Of a stretch of DNA of 64,000 bases, positions 38,214-45,515 are shown in pieces. The translations under genes and the position numbers were made by a program. Below the pieces are notes generated by a model that saw only the letters and a list, made by a program, of their open reading frames with translations, ran no database searches and was not told the DNA's origin. The stretch comes from Pullilachnospira sp963929535. Lineage in GTDB: Bacteria > Bacillota > Clostridia > Lachnospirales > Lachnospiraceae. Each line of letters starts with the position of its first letter. Position 1 is the first letter of the stretch. Location of the stretch: assembly GCA_963929535.1 (NCBI GenBank), contig CAWVIZ010000001.1:186001-250000 (forward strand), in the 5' to 3' direction.

Positions 38214-39440
38214 ATGAAGGAAAAAGTAATTCTGGCCTATTCCGGCGGACTGGACACCACGGCGCTGATCCCGTGGCTGAAAGAGAATTTTGACTATGAG
38301 GTGATCTGCTGCTGCATCGACTGCGGACAGGGCGCGGAGCTGGACGGCCTGGAGGAGCGGGCAAAACTCTCCGGCGCATCCAAACTGTATATTGAGAATG
38401 TGATCGATGAATTCTGCGATGAATATATCATGCCCTGCGTGGAAGCCGGAGCCGTATATGAGCACAAATACCTGCTGGGAACCTCCATGGCGCGTCCCGT
38501 GATCGCCAAGCGGCTGGTTGAGGTTGCCCGGAAAGAAGGCGCTTCCGCCATCTGCCACGGGGCAACTGGAAAAGGAAATGACCAGATCCGCTTTGAGCTG
38601 GGCATCAAAGCACTGGCTCCCGACCTGAAGATCATCGCTCCCTGGAGGATGACAGATGTGTGGACCATGCAGTCCCGGGAAGATGAGATCGAATATGTAA
38701 AACAGCACGGAATCAACCTTCCCTTCGATGCCAGTCACAGTTACAGCCGCGACCGGAACCTGTGGCACATCAGCCATGAAGGACTGGAACTGGAAGATCC
38801 GGCCAATGAGCCCAACTACGATGATCTGCTGGTACTGGGGGTAACTCCGGAAAAAGCTCCCGATGAAGGCGAATACGTAACCATGACCTTTGAAGCAGGA
38901 GTTCCCAAAACCCTCAACGGCAAGGCTATGAAGGTTTCTGAGATCATCACGGAGCTGAATGCTCTGGGCGGCAAACACGGCATCGGCATCGTGGATATCG
39001 TGGAAAACCGTGTCGTAGGCATGAAATCCCGGGGTGTTTATGAAACTCCCGGAGGAACCATTCTGATGGAGGCTCACGATCAGCTGGAAGAACTGATCCT
39101 GGACAGGGAGACCATGGAAGCCAAGAAAAAGCTGGGCAGCCAGTTTGCTCAGATCGTATATGAAGGAAAATGGTTCACCCCGCTGCGCGAGGCTATCCAG
39201 GCATTTGTTGAGTCCACCCAGAAGTACGTGACAGGAGAAGTGAAATTCAAGCTGTATAAAGGCAATATCATCAAGGCCGGAACCACCTCTCCCTACAGCC
39301 TGTACAATGAATCCCTGGCTTCCTTTACCACCGGAGACCTGTACGACCACAACGATGCCACCGGCTTCATCACACTGTTCGGACTTCCTCTGAAAGTTCG
39401 GGCTATGAAGATGGCCGAGGTGGAAAAGAATCATCAGTAA
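38214..39440 (+). CDS. argG: Argininosuccinate synthase
   Basis: A 408-aa enzyme joining citrulline and aspartate with ATP. The PP-loop LAYSGGLDTTALIPWL at residues 8-23, CHGATGKGNDQIRFE, and DASHSYSRDRNLWHIS are conserved. AGGAGG precedes the ATG at 38214. It is transcribed divergently from argCJBD, shares the regulatory region, and ends at a strong terminator. argF and argH are not in the window. Confidence 0.97.
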   Translation: MKEKVILAYSGGLDTTALIPWLKENFDYEVICCCIDCGQGAELDGLEERAKLSGASKLYIENVIDEFCDEYIMPCVEAGAVYEHKYLLGTSMARPVIAKRLVEVARKEGASAICHGATGKGNDQIRFELGIKALAPDLKIIAPWRMTDVWTMQSREDEIEYVKQHGINLPFDASHSYSRDRNLWHISHEGLELEDPANEPNYDDLLVLGVTPEKAPDEGEYVTMTFEAGVPKTLNGKAMKVSEIITELNALGGKHGIGIVDIVENRVVGMKSRGVYETPGGTILMEAHDQLEELILDRETMEAKKKLGSQFAQIVYEGKWFTPLREAIQAFVESTQKYVTGEVKFKLYKGNIIKAGTTSPYSLYNESLASFTTGDLYDHNDATGFITLFGLPLKVRAMKMAEVEKNHQ

Positions 39441-39451
39441 ATCTGCCTTTT

Positions 39452-39484
39452 ACCCCATTTGGCAAATGCCAGATGGGGTTTTCT
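39452..39484 (+). terminator. Terminator of argG
   Basis: ACCCCATTTGGC-AAAT-GCCAGATGGGGT followed by TTTC, 12 nt past the stop. Confidence 0.88.
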
Positions 39485-39506
39485 CTTCTTCATTTATAAA
39501 ACCTTT

Positions 39507-39649
39507 GTAACAGTTCAGCCTTCCGGCTTCACTGTTACAAATGCATGCACACAGGCTGCGATTTCCGCAGCCTGGCGCCCGCAAATCTCGGGATCACGCT
39601 GCGAATGCAGCGTGACACCTCGCGGGATATTGGAAGGCTGAACTGTAAC
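39507..39649 (+). mobile_element. 143-bp MITE, copy B
   Basis: Same length as copy A and about six differences from it. Ends are GTAACAGTTCAGCCTTCC and GGAAGGCTGAACTGTAAC, inverted repeats with one mismatch. The flanks AAACCTTT (39499-39506 and 39650-39657) are a perfect 8-bp target duplication. It sits between the argG terminator and the promoter of the FtsH-like gene and holds no ORF. Confidence 0.93.
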
Positions 39650-39678
39650 AAACCTTTCTAAAATTTCCCCCATATATC

Positions 39679-39706
39679 TTGACACAGATCGTCTGATACA
39701 TAAAAT
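39679..39706 (+). promoter_or_regulatory. Promoter of the FtsH-like gene
   Basis: TTGACA (39679-39684), 16-nt spacer, TAAAAT (39701-39706), starting 30 bp after the MITE end. The leader to the start codon is about 140 nt. Confidence 0.7.
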
Positions 39707-39774
39707 ATTATATAGTTATTTTATATAACCATTATAAATATAACTTTTTCCCCAAAGAAGGGAGGATGTTTACA

Positions 39775-39792
39775 ATGCCGCGGACTCTATGA
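39775..39792 (+). other. Possible 5-codon leader ORF
   Basis: ATG CCG CGG ACT CTA TGA (MPRTL) follows GGGAGGATG at a normal distance, 59 nt before the FtsH-like start. It may be chance, but the ribosome site is strong. Confidence 0.3.
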
Positions 39793-39850
39793 CAGATCTC
39801 ATATCCTTACATCAATTACAACAATTTATCAACCACAGGAGGCATATTCC

Positions 39851-40432
39851 ATGCACGAAGTCATAAGCGACAGAAAGACACCGTCCAAACGCCCTTTTAT
39901 TTTTTATGCGATCATTGCCATACTGATTATCATGCTGCTGAACGCTTTGGTTTTTCCATCTCTCCTGAGACGTTCTGTGGTGGAAGTGGGATATGACCAG
40001 TTTCTGAAAATGATCGATCAGAACCAGGTTAAGGAAATCTCCTATAACGAATATTCCGGTGAATATGTATTTATCGGGGAATCCGACGGAAATACCCAGA
40101 TCTGCAAAACAGGGATCTGGCCGGATGACGGCCAGCGGCTGCTGGAACAGCTCAGAGATCATCCGGACATAAAATTTCGCGCGGAGATCCCCACCCAGGA
40201 AAGTCCTCTGCTTACGTTTATCCTAACATGGATCCTTCCGATTCTCTTTTTCTTCACTTCCAGGATCGATGAGCTTGTCATAGAGGTTGTAAAATCGGCC
40301 CACGAGAAGGCGAGAAATATCCTCCGGGAAAACGAAAACCAGCTGCACATTCTGGCCCGCTATCTTCTGGAAAAAGAAACCATCACCGGGAAAGAATTTA
40401 TGGAGCTGCTGGAAGAAAACACAGCACAGTAA
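39851..40432 (+). CDS. FtsH-like membrane protein lacking AAA+ and protease domains
   Basis: A 193-aa protein whose two parts match the two ends of FtsH. Residues 1-137 are the FtsH N-terminus: membrane helix 1 (about 16-38), the extracytoplasmic domain (VEVGYDQFLKMIDQNQVKEI to about 115) and membrane helix 2 (LLTFILTWILPILFFF, 120-135). Residues 138-193 match the extreme FtsH C-terminus (RIDELVIEVVKSAHEKARNI, then LHILARYLLEKETITGKEFMELL). The Walker motifs, pore loop and zinc HEXXH (roughly 430 residues) are absent, yet the frame is intact and has AGGAGGC before the ATG and a promoter upstream. Full FtsH forms hexamers through these membrane parts, so this could be a non-catalytic partner or decoy. 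A recent in-frame deletion is the alternative. Confidence 0.85.
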   Translation: MHEVISDRKTPSKRPFIFYAIIAILIIMLLNALVFPSLLRRSVVEVGYDQFLKMIDQNQVKEISYNEYSGEYVFIGESDGNTQICKTGIWPDDGQRLLEQLRDHPDIKFRAEIPTQESPLLTFILTWILPILFFFTSRIDELVIEVVKSAHEKARNILRENENQLHILARYLLEKETITGKEFMELLEENTAQ

Positions 40433-40456
40433 CATACCTGTTTTTACCGGTATTTC

Positions 40457-41704
40457 TCACGCTTCCAGTTTTCCAAAGAACCGCGCTGCTGCCATTCCCA
40501 GCGCCCAGACCATACCTCCGCTGGGAATCAGCACCCAGTACACAGAATCGGCAAATATATCAAACAATGCCCCATACAGGATCTGCCCCACCGGCTGCGC
40601 GCACATGGAAAGGGTAAACACACAGGCCATCACCTTTCCCGTCAGCCGGCGGGGCGTTTTCTGCTGAATGACCGACAGTGCGTAAATCGAAAAAATACTG
40701 CAGGCCATCTGACATCCGCCGAACATTGCCAGCAGGATCAGATATTTTCCAGATATTCCCGCCGGCAGACAGAATACGGCTCCTCCCAGCATCAGACAGA
40801 TTCCCACCGCCCCGATCAAACGATGCATCCGCCTTATACGCAGTCTCTCTCCCAAAATCCCGGCCACAGCTCCTCCCAGTACAGCAGCAGCCCCCATCAC
40901 ACTCTCCGCGATCCCATAGTGCCAGGCAGAAAGCCCCAATGTGGTCCGCACCAGATAAGGAAATCCCACCACTACCGTGCCCGCCGCAAACAAGCTGACT
41001 GCCGCTGCCAGAAGCAGCAATTTCAGCACTTCCGTCCTCTCTTTCCCCAGAAAGCGGACACTGACCGCGAAATCTTCTCTGACAGCCGTTCCTATCTTCT
41101 GCTTCTTTGTCTTATTCCCATATTCCGGCTCGCTGCCTGCGGAAATAAAGCACTCCATAAATGCTGTGATAAAAAAGCAGACGGCAGCCGCCCCCAATAC
41201 CGGCCGGATACCCCATGCGGTATAAAGCACGCTTCCCAAAAACGGTGCCGTCAGGGAAGTGGCTGCCTGGATCTGGCCGACCACCGCGTTTCCTTTAAGT
41301 ATCAGTTCCCCGGAAAGCATCTGGGGCACACAGGCCTGCACTGCAGGGGATTCAAAAGCTCCCAGAACAGACAATATCACCAGGAGAGCTCCGATCACCA
41401 GAAGCTCACTTCCTTGGTTCCAAAATCCTGCCGCTGCCAATACCGTCATGCCGGAAAGCGCATCCAGCGTTACCATGATATTCCTCCGATTGACCCGGTC
41501 TGCCAGAATCCCTCCAAAAGGGGACAGAAGGATCACCGGCACCATGGATACTGCCAGAATCCCGGAAAATATGGCCGCTGAGCCCGTAATCTCCAGCACA
41601 TACATGGAAAGGGCAAATTTCAGTGAATAATTCCCCATTAAAGAACTCACCTGCCCCAAAGCCAGCAGAACGAAATTTTTGTTAAATAATCGCTGTCGCG
41701 TCAA
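40457..41704 (-). CDS. MFS drug-efflux-type transporter
   Basis: A 415-aa major facilitator protein with about 12 membrane helices. The N-terminus LLALGQVSSLMGNYSLKFAL and the loop GGILADRVNRRNIMV (motif A, DRxxRR) resemble the MefA/MdfA-like MFS_3 group of macrolide and multidrug exporters. The start is a TTG at 41704 preceded by GGAGG; no better ATG is near. It lies convergent to the FtsH-like gene. Upstream come an attenuator-like hairpin and a promoter with a 19-nt spacer over a perfect dyad, which suggests induction by a drug-sensing regulator not found in the window. Confidence 0.88.
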   Translation of the reverse strand: MTRQRLFNKNFVLLALGQVSSLMGNYSLKFALSMYVLEITGSAAIFSGILAVSMVPVILLSPFGGILADRVNRRNIMVTLDALSGMTVLAAAGFWNQGSELLVIGALLVILSVLGAFESPAVQACVPQMLSGELILKGNAVVGQIQAATSLTAPFLGSVLYTAWGIRPVLGAAAVCFFITAFMECFISAGSEPEYGNKTKKQKIGTAVREDFAVSVRFLGKERTEVLKLLLLAAAVSLFAAGTVVVGFPYLVRTTLGLSAWHYGIAESVMGAAAVLGGAVAGILGERLRIRRMHRLIGAVGICLMLGGAVFCLPAGISGKYLILLAMFGGCQMACSIFSIYALSVIQQKTPRRLTGKVMACVFTLSMCAQPVGQILYGALFDIFADSVYWVLIPSGGMVWALGMAAARFFGKLEA

Positions 41705-41794
41705 GATCCTATTCCTCCATTCCTCTTGATTTTACTGACACATTCCAACATTCGTACCCTACTTTTCATACCTACCAAACGAATGTATATCTGT

Positions 41795-41837
41795 AAAAAA
41801 AATCAGTCCGCGCCCTGCAGTCGCGCCGCCTGATTTC
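41795..41837 (-). terminator. Attenuator-like hairpin in the MFS gene leader
   Basis: Minus strand: AAATCAGGCGGCGCG ... CGCGGACTGATTT followed by a run of about eight T. It stands between the promoter and the MFS start about 90 nt further on, so it can stop transcription before the gene. Confidence 0.7.
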
Positions 41838-41879
41838 TCTTCCGTCCTTCTTCTTTCAGCAGAATTTTCCGGAAAGCAA

Positions 41880-41910
41880 TACATACTATTGGTATGTAAC
41901 AATAGTAAAG
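41880..41910 (-). promoter_or_regulatory. MerR-like promoter/operator of the MFS gene
   Basis: TACTATTG (41884-41891) and CAATAGTA (41900-41907) form a perfect dyad. On the minus strand TTTACT (41905-41910) and TATGTA (41880-41885) can be the -35 and -10, giving a 19-nt spacer that contains the dyad. Over-long spacers with a central dyad are typical of MerR-family targets; this is an inference. Confidence 0.5.
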
Positions 41911-42060
41911 GATTTCCCATGGCCTGTCAATACAAATCTCAAATTTTCAATATCCTTTCGCAACAGTTCCCCTTTTCTGCTTTTCCATTACGGTTTTATG
42001 TGACAGCGCGGCCTTACTGCTTCGCTGCCATATTTTTATTTCCCGGAAAGCGAAATATCA

Positions 42061-42089
42061 TTGTATTTCTTTTGTAACAAATGTATAAT
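42061..42089 (+). promoter_or_regulatory. Promoter of the amidase gene
   Basis: TTGTAT (42061-42066), 17-nt spacer, TATAAT (42084-42089), 117 nt before the start codon. Confidence 0.75.
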
Positions 42090-42205
42090 ATTTTTAGTGT
42101 CCATCTCATGGCGGGACACAACTGCTGCACTTAGGATTCGTAGCGGCCCTGCCTCTCGGCAGATCCGTTGCGTGACAACAACTTGCCACTAGAAAAGGGG
42201 GTATT

Positions 42206-45200
42206 ATGAAAGCACTACATAAACAGCTGTCGGCTTTACTTCTGGCCATGGTACTGGTGCTCACCGGCACAGTCCCGGCAGCAGCCAAGGACAGCTCTCA
42301 GCAAAATGATCCGGCAGTACTTACAGAGGATTCCGGGACGGGAAGTCCCTCTTCCCCGGAAGACGCAGATGATCCGGCAGACACCGAAACTTCATCGGAA
42401 TCCCGGAATGGCACCGCCGATTCCCAGGCCTCATCCGCCGACAGCGGCGATGCTTCGGAAGACAGCGAGGTACAGGCGGAATCAGCGGATGACGGGGACG
42501 TCCCGGAGACGGAGCCTTCGGCCCCTGCTGCCGAATTTCTCTATGCGGAACTTTCTCAGGACGGATCCACCCAGGGAATTGTCGTTAAACTGGACACGGA
42601 GCAAACTCTGGAAGCTGCCAGCCTGACCTATTCTGACAACGGACAGACAGCCAGTGCGGACGCTTCCCAGATCATTGATAACTACGCTGCCTTTTTCCTT
42701 CCTGCAGGAGAAAACCGCACCTTTGTTTCCATGGACTCTGTCATCCAGGGTTCTGCTTTCACCACGGATCTTTCACCTTTGGAGGACGGACAGACCCTGG
42801 ACTATGCCCAATTGGCAGACAGTGAAAATCAGGCTGACTCCTATTCACTGGATGACAGCCAGGAGGCTGAAGAAATACAGGAAAGTGTTCTTACGGTGGA
42901 TCTGGACGAAGAGATTTCCGGGGAAGATATCGCTTCCGCTGCCGCCTCTTCCTCCAAAGCCAGAAGCGCCTCTGCAGCCAAAGCCGGTCAGACCAGGGTG
43001 ATCGTCCTGGATCCCGGACATGGGCGTGCCGGAACGGGTACCTACCGGGACTGGGGAGACTTTGTTCTGGATGAGGCAGTGATCAACTTCAAAATTTCTC
43101 AGTATACCAAGGAAGCTCTGGAGGAAAACTACAGCAACATCAAAGTATATCTTACCAAAACCTCGCAGAATGAAAATCCGTCCATTTCTGAACGGGTGGA
43201 TTTTGCGGTGGAAAAGAATGCAGATATCCTTGTCAGCCAGCATGTAAACGCCACCACGGAGACCACCACCACCGCTCACGGAGTCGTAGCCATGGTCCCC
43301 CGGGTAGACAGCGACCATCCTTATCATGCGGACACTGCCAAAGAAGCACAGGAACTGGCCAGAAATATTCTGGATGAACTGGTAGAGCTGGGCTTCAATG
43401 ATATGGGCTTCCAGACGCCCCTATCTCAGACGGGCGATACCTATGAGGATGGATCTCTGGCAGATTATTACGGGATCGTCCGCTACAGTCGGAAGGCAAA
43501 TCTTCCGGGAGTGATCATCGAACATGGATTTGTCAATAACCGGGAAGATGCTCTGAAGCTGAACAATGAGACCATGCTGAAAAGGATCGGTCAGGCGGAC
43601 GCCAGGGGAATTGCGGCTTATCTGGGACTGAAGGAGAAGGATCCATCCAATCCCACGGTTACGCCAACTCCTACAACAACACCAACTCCCACTCCGCCCC
43701 CTTCCAGTTCCGGCTATACAGGCTGGAAACAGACCGGAGGCAGCTGGTACTATTACAGCAACGGTCAGAAGACAACCGGATGGCAGAAGGTGAAAGGTTC
43801 CTGGTACTATATGAATTCCTCCGGTGTTATGCTCACCGGATGGCAGAAGATCAGCGGTATCTGGTATTACATGGATGGCTCCGGCCATATGCTCACCGGA
43901 TGGCAGAAGATCGGCGGCATCTGGTATTACATGGATGGCTCCGGCCATATGCTCACCGGATGGCAGAAGATCGGCGGCATCTGGTATTACATGGATGGCT
44001 CCGGCCACATGCTCACCGGATGGCAGAAGATCGGCGGCATCTGGTATTACATGGACGGCTCCGGCCACATGCTCACCGGATGGCAGAAGATCGGCGGCAT
44101 CTGGTATTACATGGACGGCTCCGGCCATATGCTCACCGGATGGCAGAGAATCAATAATAAATGGTATTATATGAACAGTTCCGGCCATATGCTTACCGGA
44201 TGGCAATATCTGGGAAGTCACTGGTTCTACATGAACAGTTCCGGTCATATGCTCACCGGATGGCAGCATCTGGGAGGAAAATGGTATTATATGAATTCCT
44301 CCGGCTATATGCTCACCGGATGGCAGAAGATCAGCGGCATCTGGTACTACATGAACGGCTCCGGCCACATGCTCACCGGATGGCAGCGGATCAGCGGCAT
44401 CTGGTATTACATGGACGGTTCCGGCCACATGCTCACCGGATGGCAGAAGATCGGCGGCATCTGGTATTACATGGACGGCTCCGGCCACATGCTCACCGGA
44501 TGGCAGAAGATCGGCGGCATCTGGTATTACATGGACGGCTCCGGCCACATGCTCACCGGATGGCAGAAGATCGGCGGCATCTGGTATTACATGGACGGCT
44601 CCGGCCACATGCTCACCGGATGGCAGCGGATCAATGGATCCTGGTACTATATGGATGGTTCCGGTCATATGCTCACCGGATGGCAGAAGATCAATGGCCA
44701 GTGGTATTATATGGATGCTTCCGGACGTATGGCTGCAAATACATGGATCGGAAGCTACTATGTAAACGGAAGCGGGGTCTGGGTGCAGACCCCGGATTCC
44801 TCCGGTATATCCGGATCCGGTGATAAGATGATCGCCATTGACGCCGGACATCAGAGAAAGGGTGACAGCTCCAAAGAACCTGTAGGACCCGGCTCCTCCA
44901 TCATGAAAGCAAAAGTAGCCTCCGGCACCTATGGAAAATGGTCCGGACTGAACGAATACGAGCTGACCCTTCAGGTATCCCAGAAGCTGAAAACCGAGCT
45001 GATCAACAGAGGCTATCAGGTTTACATGATCCGGGAAAACCATGATGTGAATATCAGCAATGCTCAGAGAGCCAAAAATGCCGCATCTGCCGGCGCTGAT
45101 CTCCTTGTCCGCATCCATGCCAACGGAGACGATAATTCTTCTGTTCACGGTGCGCTTACCATGGCGCCCTCCGACAGCAATCCCTATCTGTCCAGTTCCC

Positions 45201-45448
45201 TGATCTCCTCCAGTCAGAAGCTTTCCGACTGTATCATCAGCAGTCTCTGCGCATCCACAGGCGCCCAGAACCGGGGTGTTATGACTACTGATTCTATGAG
45301 CGGCATCAACTGGAGCACGATCCCCGTTTCCATTGTGGAAATGGGATTTATGACCAATCGGACAGAGGATCTGAACATGGCATCGGTTTCCTATCAGCAG
45401 AAAATCGCTCAGGGAATCGCGGACGGCATCGATCAGTATTACAGTTAA
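42206..45448 (+). CDS. Two-headed N-acetylmuramoyl-L-alanine amidase with cell-wall-binding repeats
   Basis: A 1080-aa exported wall hydrolase. Signal peptide: residues 1-27 (LLLAMVLVLTGTVPAAA). A Ser/Asp/Glu-rich segment and a small beta domain reach to about 260. Amidase_3 domain 1 covers about 263-480 (VIVLDPGHGRAG, zinc His SQHVNA, catalytic Glu VIIEHGFVNN). A Thr/Pro linker leads to 17 repeats of 20 residues (TGWQKIGGIWYYMDGSGHML and variants, about 505-850) of the choline/cell-wall-binding type. Amidase_3 domain 2 covers about 873-1080 (IAIDAGHQRKG, RIHANGD, IVEMGFMTN). Both catalytic sets look complete. At the DNA level the repeats are 60 bp and several are near identical, so copy number may vary. 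GGGGGTATT precedes the ATG. Confidence 0.95.
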   Translation: MKALHKQLSALLLAMVLVLTGTVPAAAKDSSQQNDPAVLTEDSGTGSPSSPEDADDPADTETSSESRNGTADSQASSADSGDASEDSEVQAESADDGDVPETEPSAPAAEFLYAELSQDGSTQGIVVKLDTEQTLEAASLTYSDNGQTASADASQIIDNYAAFFLPAGENRTFVSMDSVIQGSAFTTDLSPLEDGQTLDYAQLADSENQADSYSLDDSQEAEEIQESVLTVDLDEEISGEDIASAAASSSKARSASAAKAGQTRVIVLDPGHGRAGTGTYRDWGDFVLDEAVINFKISQYTKEALEENYSNIKVYLTKTSQNENPSISERVDFAVEKNADILVSQHVNATTETTTTAHGVVAMVPRVDSDHPYHADTAKEAQELARNILDELVELGFNDMGFQTPLSQTGDTYEDGSLADYYGIVRYSRKANLPGVIIEHGFVNNREDALKLNNETMLKRIGQADARGIAAYLGLKEKDPSNPTVTPTPTTTPTPTPPPSSSGYTGWKQTGGSWYYYSNGQKTTGWQKVKGSWYYMNSSGVMLTGWQKISGIWYYMDGSGHMLTGWQKIGGIWYYMDGSGHMLTGWQKIGGIWYYMDGSGHMLTGWQKIGGIWYYMDGSGHMLTGWQKIGGIWYYMDGSGHMLTGWQRINNKWYYMNSSGHMLTGWQYLGSHWFYMNSSGHMLTGWQHLGGKWYYMNSSGYMLTGWQKISGIWYYMNGSGHMLTGWQRISGIWYYMDGSGHMLTGWQKIGGIWYYMDGSGHMLTGWQKIGGIWYYMDGSGHMLTGWQKIGGIWYYMDGSGHMLTGWQRINGSWYYMDGSGHMLTGWQKINGQWYYMDASGRMAANTWIGSYYVNGSGVWVQTPDSSGISGSGDKMIAIDAGHQRKGDSSKEPVGPGSSIMKAKVASGTYGKWSGLNEYELTLQVSQKLKTELINRGYQVYMIRENHDVNISNAQRAKNAASAGADLLVRIHANGDDNSSVHGALTMAPSDSNPYLSSSLISSSQKLSDCIISSLCASTGAQNRGVMTTDSMSGINWSTIPVSIVEMGFMTNRTEDLNMASVSYQQKIAQGIADGIDQYYS
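43717..44758 (+). repeat. 60-bp coding tandem repeats within the amidase gene
   Basis: Seventeen in-frame 60-bp units plus a degenerate last one. Units 4-7 and 13-15 encode identical 20-residue repeats and differ at only a few silent sites, which points to recent unequal exchange. Confidence 0.95.
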
Positions 45449-45460
45449 GCTCTGCCTGCC

Positions 45461-45515
45461 AAAAACGGAAAGCACAGAACCATCATCTGCGTTCTGTGCT
45501 TTCCGTTTTTCTTAT
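45461..45515. terminator. Bidirectional terminator between amidase and nrdD
   Basis: AAAAACGGAAAGCACAGAAC pairs with GTTCTGTGCTTTCCGTTTTT (20 bp, loop CATCATCTGC). T runs are present on both strands. Confidence 0.93.

Noticed and set aside
38079..39434. 451-aa ORF antisense to argG
   Set aside because: Shadow; argG has all motifs and its own ribosome site.
43421..45475. 684-aa ORF antisense to the amidase gene
   Set aside because: It is a mirror of the 60-bp repeats (repeat length is a multiple of three); the plus-strand product has signal peptide, catalytic motifs and ribosome site.
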